64,000 nucleotides of DNA from Krasilnikovozyma curviuscula (GCA_014825775.1 MVAQ01000083.1:19062-83061); one strand, 5' to 3'; counted from the first letter of the stretch, positions 11,341 to 22,724 are shown. Program-made: numbers and translations. Notes: generated from the letters alone by a model not told the origin.

Positions 11341-12513
11341 ATGAACAGATTCTCCTCTGTGCTATTCATTGCTCTTCTTGGCTTTTATAAGCTCCAAATT
11401 GTATCTGGTGAGTTGCTTGGGCTGCGTTCTCATTGCACGAGATGAAACTGAACCACACTTGCTTCTAGCATGGTCGTATACCAATGTTAGTCTCGAGTGG
11501 AATGCTAACTCTGTGAGTAATACTCTCTTCTTGAGTATAGGTACATGTAACTGAAAACTTTACCTGCTGTTCCAAGTGCTCTGCATGTTATGCGATCAAC
11601 ACTGCTCGAGCTTCCACCAGTGCTTGTTATACAGCTTTAGAGTATGCAGACGACTACGTTACCGTGAGTTAGAAGAACTACAACCTTGCCTTCGAAATGC
11701 ATCAGCTGAAACTCTTTTTGACATTTTCTTTATATGTGACTGAAGTGTTACTGTACCGACAGCGCAATTAGTCTGATCAGCGCAGTAAGTGTATCATTTG
11801 ACAACATCTTCCAGCTATAATCAAACATATTTCACTTAAACTGATTCTTTTTCCGTAGTGTCAAGACAGCTGCTCCAGTCTTCAGTACCTTTTGACTTAT
11901 ACGGATGGCAGTACCGCCTATATCACCGAAAGTGCTTACAACAACTGTAAGTGGTCGTCAAAATGATTTCTGTTTTCAAGACTGAAACATTCTTATGAAA
12001 TGATGGTTTTCCTCCGTAGACTTCCTCACAGATTGGTATGATTATCTCGCTTTCGTCTTTTTGTCTCTTGAGGGGGCAGTGACCGATCCATCGATTGTTT
12101 TATATCAATTCCAGTGCTAACGCCAATGCCACTGTGATCGCAGCCGGAGGAGGAAGTACTTCACCCGTCGCTGCACCCATCACCACCACTGTCCCGGCTC
12201 AAGTTTCTACTATTCCCACTCCTTCTTTCACTTCCAAGTCCACTACCACGCCAGTTTCAAACACTCCGATCACTACCCCTGCGGCTAACACTCTCCCATT
12301 CGTCGCCGCCACCTTGTCATCTTCAATCAGCGTTGCTACGCCCGCAACATCCTCGTGAGTTGAAGCTAGTCTAAGAACTTTCTGCTTGGCGCCCAGCTGA
12401 CCAATCTGTTCTCAACTAAAAGGAAAGCAAGTGGTGCTGATCGAACCTCCACAATGGTTGTTGGTACCACCAGTGCTGCCATTGCAATCGTCATAGGCGC
12501 CTTCATGTTGTGA
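11341..12513 (+). CDS. Cys-rich surface protein, probably GPI-anchored (gene F)
   Basis: The start at 11341 opens a signal peptide (MNRFSSVLFIALLGFYKL). The ectodomain begins WSYTNVSLEW and has eight ordered cysteines: C-x2-C-x11-C-x12-C-x-C-x10-C-x3-C, then a last one (YFLTDC) on a 16-nt micro-exon (12020-12035). A long Thr/Ser/Pro stalk (about 12115-12357) follows. The last exon ends in a small hydrophobic segment (AAIAIVIGAFML) directly before the stop, with no basic tail. That is typical of a GPI-attachment signal rather than a membrane helix. Exon borders fall directly before the same cysteines as in the genes starting at 19476 and 29630. Surface location is well supported; the ligand or function is unknown. 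Confidence 0.75.
12020..12035 (+). other. 16-nt micro-exon of gene F
   Basis: ACTTCCTCACAGATTG lies between CCGTAG and GTATG. It enters in phase 1, leaves in phase 2 and encodes the YFLTDC segment that completes the Cys-rich domain. Confidence 0.65.
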
Positions 12514-12992
12514 AGGAATACCGAGGGTGAGAGTTCTACCTGTGCACTGAATACGTAAAGCTGCATTATTAGAAAGTGGTTTTATATTCAGAGAATTCGT
12601 TCCCCAGATTCGATGATTACAAATTTACATACCTGCATTCATTTCCCCCTCCTCTCCCTTTCTCATTACTTTTCTCTCGTGACTTTTTTCGATTCGTTCA
12701 TTTTATTGTCATGAGATGGTGCTGTCAGCCTGTAAGAAGTGCTTATGTCAGAATATCAGTTTGAGAAGACGAAAACAAAAAGCCAAATTGCCACCTAGCA
12801 GCCTAGTGTATGCAGTCCAGATATGATTCATAATGTTTTGCTAGCGTTAGCTGGAAAAAAATATCAAAGTCGATTTGATTACACTCATTCTCGAGTAAAA
12901 GTGAGGTTTTAGGGTCGAGGATCACAATTTACGCTTTTCATATGGAGCTGGCCCATATATTCCAAATATTGTTGATATAGCATATATAAACC
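12514..12992. other. Convergent intergenic region
   Basis: It lies between the 3' ends of gene F and the Hsp70-like gene. It is A/T-rich with pyrimidine runs. I see no gene. Confidence 0.4.
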
Positions 12993-15900
12993 TCAAGCTA
13001 CAATGATACGAGCTGATCCAGCAACCTGATAACAGAAGAGCATCTGATTAATGATGGGAGAAATAGCCGACAGGTTATCAGAATTTGCTTACCTGTCCAC
13101 CGATCTTGCAACGCGCCTGGATCTCGGCGCGACCAAACGAGAGTAGAACCTGGATGTCATCTGAGAAGAGATTAAATGATAAGTTAAGGTCAAATGAAGG
13201 TCAAATTAAGAGACTGTTGAATGTGCGGCGTGGTCAACTCACAGACCGAGAACATCTGCCCATCTTTCATGCTCTGTTCCCTCCGACCAGGCGGGAAGCC
13301 TTGTGGAATTGTCACCTCAACATCGAACAACTTTCGTACGCCTGTCATGGAACAAGTTTAGAAGTGATGACAGAATAAGCGGGTCTTTGAGAACGTGGGC
13401 GAACCTGGAGTATGAATGACGCGAGGTAGCATCGTCTCGCGGGATTCGTAAAACTCGACAGTGGTACCTGTCTTCCCAGAAAAGTCTTCCAGAGCAATCT
13501 CGAAGTCTGATGCGCACCACTGATCATCATCAATTTCTTCACCCTGGAAAGCAGATCCATCTTGTCAGCATGAAGCTGGCTGTGTTGGAAAGAGGGAAAA
13601 CTCACGTAGTGAAGAAGGCAGGAGAAATTGTTGGTGACGATTTTCTGACCGCGACGGCCAATTTCAACGATTCGTTGAGGATCATAGTCGGCCTCTTCAC
13701 CAAGTCGAAGATCTCGCTTTGTCTTGACGCCGAAGAAAGCGGGCGCTGACGGGGATCGGAGCAGGTCGTCAGTCTTTGGAGTTACCCCGAAGATTAGGAA
13801 AGAATATCACGGACATATGCGAGTCCTAATAGATTTATAGATTCCGAATCTACAAGCACCGAGGACCACGGCTTTAGACCCTCTGCGGAGCAGTGGATTT
13901 ATTCAGTAAAGACTCTTCGAAAGGACGCAATGAGAAAAACTAACCCATGCCTGTCTTCCGGTTGGATAACGGAAGTTCCTTGACTTCCTTGGATCACTGC
14001 GGAAAATGTGGGAGTTTAGAAACAGTTCCGTCTTCGGGAGCTGTACAAACATCTATCCTTGAGGGATCGTGAACTCACGTTTCGATCTGAGGTACTGTGA
14101 AGAACCCATACCTCCAGCAGCAAAGATTACCTATTTATACGACGAAACTGTCAGTTTACGAGCACAAACCCGAAGCAACACAAGACAATGGTGAAGCTCA
14201 CTTTACTCTTGCCTTCACGAGAGGTTTGATGAGCTTGAGCAGCTTTGACTATAGGATCAACATGCGGAACAAACGCTTGTTCGACCAGTTCCCTTATGGA
14301 TAAAACACTCGTCTACTCAGTGCGCTGTCACACGGTGATAGAGGACATATGAAACGAACTCACCAAGGAAGCTCTACGACCCCTTGATCGAACTCGTGAG
14401 GAGAACCAATCTGAAGGTAGATGGTCGATGAACGGTTCTCTAAGTTGAAGTCTAGTTTGATTGTGTCCTTGAATACTTTCATTCCCGCCGCAATATGATG
14501 ATCCTGGAACTGGCCGTAGAAATTGGCCTGTAAGTAATCCACCAGGATGTAGTAGAAAGACTCGTCAATGAATGTTCCGCCGTGGAAAAGGCCTTTAGTC
14601 GATAGGACCGCAGACAGTGAGCAAGCATATCAACAAAGGAGAATCGAGAACAGAGAGATCTCACAACGATCAACGCCGATATCCACCTCTTTCATTTCCA
14701 GATGCGGAGAAACTGCTAAGACTTGATAAGAGGTGAGATCCTATACAGGGCCTTAATCAGTTTCTCCCTAAAACGAGTGCAATAGCAAGAGAGAAAAGGC
14801 TTACAATTGTTCCTCCACCCGCATCAACGACAGTGAAAATATCTTTTACTCTGAAAGGTTGAGCCTCTTTCTTCATTGTCTCATACTATACAAACATCAG
14901 TTAGCTGTCAGCCATGATGAGCAATGCTGAGGAGGTGACAAGGCAAAAAATAATGTTTCTCACGCAGTACAGCGCACTCGCTTCAGGTTCGGTACAGAAT
15001 TCTAGATTTCTAGATTCCAGATCAGAGATTAGACCACAACGAAAAGCCTGGGTACGAAGTCCGTTCAGGATCTCAGGCTCTAGGATAGAAAGCAGTCAGT
15101 AAAGAGGGCAAAGGAAACACATCTCAAGGAAACCCACTTTGCCAAGCAACGGGGATTGTCAGAACATAGTGAACTTTCTGGTTCTTCACCAGGTTATTGA
15201 TCCAATCAGCTCCCCTGGCAATCTTGATGTTCTCCATGGCCGAATGGTGGAGCTTGCCCAGGTAGTCACCGTAGACCTCAAAGGCGCTGATTCCATCGGG
15301 GAGTTGACGGTGGGGTTTGGACATGTGCTCTTGAGAAACTGTACCTGGAGCAATATGAACTGGTATTACAGTATTAAAGTAAAATCAGTAATTTCCAGAA
15401 ATATAATCCATGTGATCAAAATCCTCACGCTTGAACCACTCTACGCGTTTGATGTTCTCCCTCATCAATTTTCCTTCATTCCATTGAGGCAAGTTGCATG
15501 TTGCACCCCAGGTGTCAAGGAGCTTAGGACGACCATGAGGACTACAATGTTATCAAATCACTCTTAGTCAGCGAAAGATAATGCGAGGTAAGAAAACCTA
15601 GTCAAACTCACTTTAGGGAATAAAGCAGGACTGATGGAACCTTGAATGAGCTAGCACCATCCGGCCATTTGTCAAGGATATTTGGTTCACCACTATGAAC
15701 CATCTAAGTCAGTGTGTTTTTCATTTTAGTACAGGCGAAGAGACGTTCACTCACACCTCTCCAGCCACAGATCTGTACAGAAAGGCAGCTCCAGCTTGAG
15801 TTTAGGAAAAGAAAGTTAGTTACGAGAATGCAAGGCACAACTGATGAGTTTGGCGCCCTCACATCCTGTTGTTCCAATGTCGTAGCTAATCACGAACTTT

Positions 15901-16148
15901 TCGCCGATTTCCATCCGCGCCTCCCGCTGCTTCACGCCAGTAGCCACTTCATCTCGGTCACCATTCACACCTGGAGGAGGTGCTGCAGGAGGAGGAGTAC
16001 CCGGAGGAGGAACTGCTGCATATCCAGGCTGCATCTGCATCTGCTGCTGCCATTGCGGCTGTTGCACGGACGGTGGCTGCTGCTCATGTGGGTATGGCTG
16101 CTGCAATGGGTATGGAGGAGCTGCCTCTTTGGAATGTGAGCATCCCAT
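12993..16148 (-). CDS. HSPA12-like Hsp70-family ATPase with an N-terminal acylation signal (gene G)
   Basis: The start at 16148 gives MGCSHSKEAAPPY: Gly2 and Cys3 fit N-myristoylation plus palmitoylation. A Pro/Gln-rich linker of about 60 residues precedes the actin/Hsp70 fold. Motifs in order are VISYDIGTTG (phosphate 1), DKWPDGASSFKVPSVLLYS, KVHYVLTIPVAWQ, FCTEPEASALYC, IFTVVDAGGGTI (phosphate 2) and VIFAAGGMGSSQYLRSK (adenosine motif). A region of beta-type exons follows (about 12993-13620). This is the order of fungal HSPA12-type proteins, which lack the classical Hsp70 substrate-binding domain. It is cut by many short introns. Inference: a plasma-membrane-tethered ATPase. It is divergent from the surface gene at 16472, with two palindromes between them. 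The last exon, ending in TGA at 12993, is less certain. Confidence 0.82.
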
Positions 16149-16275
16149 CTTGAATCTTTATCCTTTGATCTTGAACGACAAGAATGATCTATTGCACTCT
16201 TTTCTGACCTCAAAAAACATTTCGCATTCATTTCGACCCCGGAGGGGCGGAAAACCCACCGGTGCCATTGTACCA

Positions 16276-16348
16276 ACTTTCGAAAGTATGAAACTCCAAA
16301 TCTAGACCTTGCGCACCAACGCTTGATACTGCTGCTACTTTCGGAAGT
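16276..16348. promoter_or_regulatory. Two palindrome sites in the G-H divergent promoter
   Basis: ACTTTCGAAAGT at 16276-16287 (perfect) and ACTTTCGGAAGT at 16337-16348 (one mismatch). They sit 127 nt from the gene G start and 123 nt from the gene H start, nearly symmetric between the two genes. Confidence 0.62.
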
Positions 16349-16471
16349 GATTCAAGATATAGGTCTCTTTCGTAATGGTGTGTGAACAATTTTCACCCTT
16401 CCCACAGCTCAAACCATCTCACCACATTTGTGGTTTTCGTTCCAACAGTCGCTTGCTCACTATAACCCAGA

Positions 16472-17551
16472 ATGTTGAACATCACAATAACTTCTACGAG
16501 TCTAGTGCCAACTACTACTTTTGATGTCAATGATCCAAACAAAGTAGCTTCTACAGCGTTTTCTACCTTTGTAACAACCACAGTCACCGACGTTACCTCT
16601 ACCCATGCGGCAGCAGCCTCTGGGATTCCCAATGGCTACTCTTCCTCCGCCAACACCGCGGCAATCGCAGCCCTGGGTGCCCTCTTCGGTATCACTCTTC
16701 TGGCTCTCATTGGGATGTTCTTCTTGTGGTCCAACCAAAAGAAAAAGACTGCTGCAGCTGAAAACAACTCTAGATCATTTAGCGATGTTGGAGAGATGAA
16801 GACCCTCCACACCCAACCGTACTACGACACCAATGAGCTCGCTGTCACCAAAGCAGAACTTGCTGCCTCCAGAGCTGACGTCCTCCGTCTCTCTACCGTC
16901 ATCCCAGCTAGTAACAGAGATGTCAACGACCACATCAAGGATCTCGGAAGTCTCAACCAAGGCATACTTGAGTGTGCTGTTCCCATTAGTAGGAGCTTGG
17001 GAGTCAGCCGTAGCCAAGTTCAAATGGTTATCACCGGTGTGATCTGGTCGAGGATTATCTCATCATACGATATGACTTTGGGAGATACGGCCGAACTTCT
17101 GGATCAATTGGAAAAGACTGGTTTCCCTAACAGAGGTAAGTTTGCGTCCATCTCCGGTCTCCGAATTGGCTACTGATTTAAAATATTGTTTTTTCTCAAA
17201 GGCGCGGCCATGGCGTTCAAGGCTCTTGTATCTTCAGGCCTGAATAAAACCAGAGGGACGGCTGCCTTACAACAAGCTGTCGACCAAGAAATCGCCGCTA
17301 TTCTTCGGCTCCCAAGTGTACCAGCCGGCCTCACCCGTACCGTAAAGAGGGCTATCAGCTTTAACAATGCAGTGAACAGCGAAGGAAAGGAGTACTCTAT
17401 TACTTGGTACGGTGCTGGCACTCCTTACACCAACGCTGAGATGAAGGGATCCAACGATACACCTCTTCCCACCGATCAACCGATTTTTGGCACAGAAGCG
17501 TTTGGTTTCTTTGCTGATGGCACCTTCAAGGCAAAGGCTGTCGTTTCATAA
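16472..17551 (+). CDS. Single-pass membrane protein with a large cytoplasmic domain (gene H)
   Basis: Two exons (16472-17135 and 17202-17551) give 337 residues. A Thr/Ser-rich N-terminal part of about 65 residues lacks an obvious cleaved signal peptide. A membrane helix follows (about residues 68-90, ALFGITLLALIGMFFLW), then NQKKK, which puts the C-terminus in the cytosol. The roughly 240-residue cytosolic domain is mostly helical (AVTKAELAASRADVLRL) and ends with a beta-rich part (YSITWYGAGTPYTN). I do not recognise the domain. Reverse-anchor topology (short outside, long inside) differs from the other surface genes here. It shares a 323-nt promoter with the acylated Hsp70-like gene, so a joint role at the plasma membrane is possible. 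Confidence 0.78.
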
Positions 17552-17977
17552 GTAAGACCCCCCTTAGAACCAAACGACGTACCAGCTGGCATGTCGATCA
17601 CATGTGCAGCCAACGTGGTCGTGCCTGTAAACGCTCGGCTTAAGCAGAACCCAAAAATCTACTTTTGTTTGCTCGTTTCTCTGTTCCCCTCCTCATTGAA
17701 TGAAACCTTAGCTCAAAGTTTTATCATTTCTCAACATTTTGTTCGGTTGCCACTTAATTTTTCTCTGTCACTGAAAATCGCCCTTGAAAGAATGAAGCGG
17801 ACTTGTGTATGGCGCGAAAATCCCAACCAAAACTTTTATGATGATAGTTGAAAAACTGATTGAGACCGATTACGCTCCGCGCACGGCGACTAGCTTCACA
17901 TAAGTTCAACAACAGAAAATTTGACATGTGTAAGGGTTCGATCTGTGACATTCAACAGTCAAGTTTGAACGTCGAGA
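17552..17977. other. Convergent intergenic region
   Basis: It lies between the 3' ends of gene H and gene I. I see no gene. Confidence 0.4.
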
Positions 17978-18949
17978 TTAGACGCGGTACGTAGGATAAG
18001 GATGTTGGTAGGGTGACGTCGGTGGTTGGAAGTAGCCAGGTTGGGGGGCTCCAGATTGGACAGGGGCAAATCCACTTGAGGGCTGCTGGAAATTTTGCTT
18101 GGGTGGTTCGACGAAAGGGCTTGGATTAGAATGAGAGAACTGGGCTTGAGGATGAGCATGTGTCTGTGGTGGTGCGTAATTAGAGTAACCTGCAGGCTGA
18201 GGGTAGTTCAATGGATAGAAGTTGGAAGTTTCAGGTATCTTCGACATCACGGCAACGGTGGGCTTGCCCCATACCTGTCATGTAATTGAGAACATGGTTA
18301 AACGTAATAAGATGACTCGAGGTATATACCGAAACTCACACCCTGAATTGGTTTTCTAGCTGTCTGTCCTACTAAAGTAACAACCACTGATGTCCACACA
18401 AAGCAGAGAAGGGGCGCGATGATGTACGATATTGATCCTGTGGACCCCCAGTAGCAGCCAATACCTGCAATGTTTTGTTCACACTGAATGATTCAACTCT
18501 CAAAGGTTGGATTCTTGAGTCTTTCGTTACCCACTCACCAAAGTTAGCGATCTCCAGCACAATCATCGCAGAAAACTCTAAACCAACACAAGGAAACGAC
18601 GCAGCGAAACAGCAGCCGCCTGACAAGCTAGGGACGAACAAAAAGCACTGTTTATGAGTGATTTGCATACATTTACTTTCTTACTGTCAACTTAACTCAC
18701 ATAATAAGAGAAAAGATGGTTGTGACAGCTCCAACAATGCTCGAGCCGACTTGAGGTGAAAAGTCATCAAGGTCGAGCTACAGCGATCTTTAGATGTCAG
18801 TGCCAGTCTTTGTTTCTTTCAGCTATAAGAAGAGTGTATGTGAGAGAAAAACTCACCAACCAAGGCAAATGCATTGCGAAAGAGGTGAAGAACAGTAAAA
18901 TATACATCACGCCTCGAGCGACGCACCCTGGTGAAAACAAATGAGCCAT
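17978..18949 (-). CDS. Small multi-span membrane protein with a Pro/Gln/Tyr-rich tail (gene I)
   Basis: The start at 18949 gives MAHLFSPGCVARGVMYILLF. Exons then encode hydrophobic segments around VGSSIVGAVTTIFSLII, FPCVGLEFSAMIVLEIANFG and YIIAPLLCFVWTSVVVTLVG, so about four helices, followed by a cytosolic tail. The tail begins VWGKPTVAVMSKIPE and SNFYPLNYPQPAGY and ends in a Pro/Gln/Tyr-rich stretch. The gene at 30215 matches it exon by exon (LFSPGC-ARG-MYIL, LSGGCC, WGK, SNFYPL-YPQP-GY). No known family is recognised; tetraspan MARVEL-like or SUR7-like proteins are only a shape analogy. It is divergent from the Cys-rich surface gene at 19476. Confidence 0.75.
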
Positions 18950-19078
18950 TGAAAATGATGTTTGTATTCAGAGATACCCAGCGGTCCCTAGAAAAAAAAG
19001 CAACGTTGATGTTTTCGTGGAGTCGACAGGATGTAACGGAAGCCAAAGCGGATTGTGGTGTGGCTAACCTTCAGTTTC

Positions 19079-19090
19079 ACTTTTGAAAGT
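19079..19090. promoter_or_regulatory. Palindrome site, ACTTTTGAAAGT
   Basis: 129 nt upstream of the gene I start codon. First of three identical copies. Confidence 0.6.
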
Positions 19091-19218
19091 ACACCCAGCA
19101 ACAAGGTCCAGCCTAGGTATGGGGTTAGATTTGACAGCCTCATACTTCTTAAAAACGCTCGGTATTATAATCTATATCTAGACCTACAAGATGGTCTCTC
19201 CGGGAGTCTGGCGACATA

Positions 19219-19230
19219 ACTTTTGAAAGT
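19219..19230. promoter_or_regulatory. Palindrome site, ACTTTTGAAAGT
   Basis: Middle copy, about halfway between genes I and J. Confidence 0.6.
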
Positions 19231-19324
19231 AAGACCTAAGGTGTCAATATCTTTTTTCCAAAATTGTCCCCAACTGAATTGGTTCGAAAAACATTGTGGT
19301 AGAAATAATCACTACATTTGTTCA

Positions 19325-19336
19325 ACTTTTGAAAGT
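19325..19336. promoter_or_regulatory. Palindrome site, ACTTTTGAAAGT
   Basis: 139 nt upstream of the gene J start codon at 19476. Confidence 0.6.
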
Positions 19337-19475
19337 GTGTACCTGGGCTTCAAGTCGCTTCCTCACAAGAGGAGTTGGAAAAAGGGCGGCGAACAGCAAC
19401 TGAATTTCTTCACCAACAAGAAGCCTCTACCTATACTTTACGTCTTTCATCTCTTCAAAGTCTCATATTATTAAA

Positions 19476-20941
19476 ATGAGAAGCTCCTTCTTGTTTATTT
19501 GTTTTGCTCTTTGCGTTTTTGGGACGTTGCGGACGGCGTCAGCTTGTGCGTTCCTTACGAGTCGTCGCAATCTGAAAAACCCATTTTTTAATAATCTTCC
19601 ATTATCTCTCTTCAGGGTCCTACACTAACGTCAGCATTGAGTGGACAGGCAACAACGTGAGATGAATAAAATGACTTTGTTGTTGCTTGCTGGCGATTTA
19701 ACTGACATTTCTCCTTATGGATTCACAGTGTCCTGAATGTGACTCTCTAAACTCCTTGAAAACCAGGACTTCTAATTGTCAAGATGTTACCTATGCTATC
19801 AATTTTTACGAATGTCAGTTCAGTTTGCCTTTACCTTCTGCGATTTTAACTGATTCACTTTCCTGTGAACGCACAAGGCAACTGCTTGGCCACTTACGAT
19901 CAAACTGAAACCGTGAGCTAGAAATAAGCCTCGAATCTAAATGCCATTTTCGTTCTCGCTTACCTATTTATATAACGTCTTTGCAGTGCATGGCTTGTCC
20001 TTACGCAGCATTTCAGTATAATAATGCTGATGGAACGAGCAGAGCCATCACCGCTGCACTTTATCAATCATGTATGTCAAAAACATTAAACGTTTTTATT
20101 TTCAAATCGATCATTGAAACTAACTTTTCCACTTTACACAAAGACCTTATTTCCAACTGGTCAGTCGTGCGATGTCTTACTATTCTCATTGTCAAGCGAA
20201 ATCTAATAACAATTTGGTTTATGGTCCTGTGATTGCACTGGTCATCTCAGCCAAAACTCATACGGAGTTCTCACCGTATCTGCTGCCCAAATGCCCTACA
20301 CAACAACCTTCTCTTCCCAAAGTGTGGCTAGTGCAACCCCAAGCCCACTATCGTCGTCCACTCCCACACCGAAACCAAAAGCTGCTACAGGGTTGGCAAC
20401 CGGTGCTATTGCTGGTATCGCTGTAAGTTTATTCGAAAGTGGTAGTACATCTTCTGTCAAAAAGAAGCATTTAGTTGAAACTCATCGTTTGTTTACATTC
20501 TGAAGGTCGCCAGCGTTGTGATCATTGGTGCCATCGTTGGAGGTTTGATCTTCTGCTTAAGGAGAAGGTACGTGCCATCAGACAAAGTGGATATATCAAC
20601 TTTCTTCGTTCTAACCTCAGTTCGGTCTGTTTCTGCCAGAAAATCTCGAGTAAATGCTGCAACGGTTAATGTTCAAAACAGCTATCCACCAGCTCCTCCC
20701 ATGAGCCCTGCAGCTGATGTGGATACCTACAAAGAAACCAAGATACCACCAACTTACCATGCGGAACCTCTCTACAGTAATCTATTGTCCTTGTCAGCTA
20801 TTTCTAGACACGTCACTGACTATCTTCTTCGTTTTGAATTCCACAGAAAACGAGATTCCGGTCCATGAGCTAAATTCACAAACTGAGAACATCCGCCCAG
20901 CTGTCAACAGAAGTGGTGTCTACAGAGTCTCTGAAGTTTGA
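19476..20941 (+). CDS. Cys-rich single-pass surface protein (gene J)
   Basis: Signal peptide MRSSLFICFALCVFGTLRTA, then CSYTNVSIEW. The ectodomain has C-x2-C-x12-C-x11-C-x-C-x9-C-x2-C (CPECDSL..., CNC, CMAC) and a last cysteine on a 16-nt micro-exon (20144-20159). A short Ser/Thr/Pro stalk (SATPSPLSSSTPTPKP) leads to one membrane helix split by an intron (GLATGAIAGIA, then SVVIIGAIVGGLIFCL) and an RRR stop-transfer. The cytoplasmic tail contains PPAPPMSPAADVD and ends GVYRVSEV. Unlike gene F it has a true membrane helix and tail, so it could signal inward. Its closest relative here is the gene at 28258-29630. The neighbouring divergent gene I has its own paralogue next to that relative. Confidence 0.76.
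20144..20159 (+). other. 16-nt micro-exon of gene J
   Basis: ACCTTATTTCCAACTG lies between an AAAG acceptor and the donor GTCAGT. With the flanking phase it encodes YLISNC. This reading skips the frame-breaking sequence that follows and joins to QNSYGVLTV after the acceptor CATCTCAG. Confidence 0.55.
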
Positions 20942-21339
20942 AGGGATTGCTCTTCTATCTATTTCTCCAGGTATTTTCTGTTTGTTTATCAACGATAAAC
21001 TGTCCTTACGAAGAGTTGATCAGGTTTCTATATCGAGTTTATCGCTTTCACCTGAATTTTGCGCTATTCCAATCAAATTATATACTTCACCATTCTTCAT
21101 ATCGTTTTACAGAACAAGGAAATCCCTATGGAAACAGCGAGTACTCCCCATATAGCAAAAGCCGCAGTGTTTCAATCCGAGAGGAGATTTTGAGGGTTCA
21201 CCAATCCGACCTTGCCATCATCTAATCTACATTTCCACCTGTCATTTTATGAAGAGTTGTCAATCTACCTCTCCACTGAAGCGAAGCATCGGTGAGAGGA
21301 ATTTGGTCGCTCACCAGCCTCTTCCAGTTTCCGCCGTCT
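20942..21339. other. Convergent intergenic region
   Basis: It lies between gene J and the RhoGEF gene. It is A/T-rich. No gene is supported. Confidence 0.35.
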
Positions 21340-22724
21340 CTAACAGAACCAGAACTTGTTCCTTCTGATATGAGAGTTGCTTCGGCTGATACGCAAAGAA
21401 GCTACGTCCTAAGTATACGATCGAGTGAGTAGCGAAATGCGTACAAACTGGCGCTCACATATATCGCTCTCCACGCTGCGTTGGTTGCGACTGTCCTGGT
21501 TCCATCAGGAAGAAGTACGACTATTGGTGTCTTTCTCGAGGTTTTTAGTGCGAATGCTTGGGCTGGAGTGGGCCGGATGTTGCTGCCTGAAGGAAGAGTC
21601 GTGGGTAAGAAGCCCGGCGCTAATGTCTGTACAACAGAGTTGACTTAGAAACAGAAAGAAATAAACAAAGAGTCGGTACTTACCTCGTTTCCAAACCTGA
21701 ATCGTTCGGCCTCCTCTGACCCCATTTGTGAATTGAAATTGTGCACTACTTGATGGATTTCGCTGCAGATGACCGAAAGATGCGAAGCAATTGATGTTCC
21801 AGGTACGCACTTAATAATTTCTTCGAACAGCAGGTTGTATCTGCTGATTCGAGGCATCGGTCGAAGTAGGTAATGAGAGATTGGAAGGCGCGAAGCAGCA
21901 GCGTGGCGAGAACAGTTCTTCAATTGGAAAGGAAGGAGAAAGTCTTTTCAGTACCCACTCAGAATATCGAGACCGTGTAAATCCGGTACAATCTCACCTC
22001 AAGGAAAACCCTGAAGTCTGGATTCAGCTGTGATTCCCGCTCGACATGCCGTTTGGACACGGGATAAGCTGTGAAAAAATGCTGATACGCAGAGTGTAGA
22101 GCTTGTGGAAGCCTGGGTTCACTTATTGCGGAAAGAACCTGAGTAAAGATATCATTTGTAGGGAGCGAGAGGTCAATTCGACGGAAGTTTGAGAGCAAGC
22201 CAGCGTGCAGCGAGTGAATAGCTGGAAACGAGCCGACAACAACGTTCAAAAAGCGTTGAAGACGGTCAAGTGGGATAATAGGTGGATCTGATACCCTCAA
22301 GGGGTTGATAAATATCTGTTGAAAGAGAAAATTCAAAGAAAAACAAGAAACAATGAGCTGATGCTCAATGAGAACGACCGCTGCTGGCCACTATATCACA
22401 CATTGCAACTAGATACATACTTTCTCGATCAGCCTCAGATCATCTACATAGGCTGATTCACCTTCAATAAGCTCGTTGATGATACTTGAGCGATGGAAAA
22501 ACATAAGATATAAGAGACTGATGAATAAATTTTACAGGCTGGACAGGGTACTGACCTTCGAATTCGGTCTTCCATCTATTCGGCGTGTACAAGTACCAGG
22601 TCGAACCACAAGTACTATTATAGTCGTCTTGTAGGTTCATTACTAACCTGAAGTCGGCGGCGCTTATTCGAACCCTGGTTCGAACGACATCTGACTGCGC
22701 TGGAAATTGCTCTTTGAGAGGCAC
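21340..22724 (-). CDS. Short RhoGEF (DH-domain) protein (gene K)
   Basis: Minus-strand exons spell a Dbl-homology domain. SSIINELIEGESAYVDDLRL (about 22430-22485) matches the conserved first helix. IFINPLRVSDPPIIPLDRLQ and SNFRRIDLSLP follow, then SRHAAASRLPISHYLLRPMP and RISRYNLLFEEIIKC (about 21800-21910), which match the LP-x-YLLRPxQRI-x-Y-x-LLF core helix. DH domains load GTP on Rho-family GTPases. The C-terminal exon (about 21430-21625) is short and no clear PH domain follows, so the protein is small for a fungal RhoGEF. The 5' end is unresolved: the frame is open to about 22.72 kb but I find no in-frame ATG, so a 5' exon may lie further upstream. Confidence 0.68.

Larger units (their letters stand above)
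18950..19475. promoter_or_regulatory. Divergent promoter of the I-J pair
   Basis: This 526-nt region carries three copies of ACTTTTGAAAGT, at 19079-19090, 19219-19230 and 19325-19336. It is the densest cluster of this motif in the window. No coding exon is seen. Confidence 0.6.
17978..20941. repeat. Duplicated divergent gene pair, copy 1 (genes I and J)
   Basis: Gene I (minus) and gene J (plus) share a promoter. Both have paralogues in the same head-to-head arrangement at 28258-31159, in inverted order along the sequence. Protein similarity is clear but DNA identity looks low by eye, so the duplication is not recent. Confidence 0.65.

Noticed and set aside
15816..16276. Alternative overlapping frames across the Pro/Gln-rich start of the Hsp70-like gene
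   Set aside because: Low-complexity DNA opens several frames; only the MGC frame continues into the ATPase motifs.
2390..19336. Palindromes as heat-shock elements
   Set aside because: Heat-shock elements are nGAAn units with two bases between TTC and GAA; here the centre is TTYRAA with no spacer and a fixed 12-bp length.
22655..22685. GGTTCGAAC tRNA-like segment
   Set aside because: It lies in the RhoGEF reading frame and has no tRNA fold.
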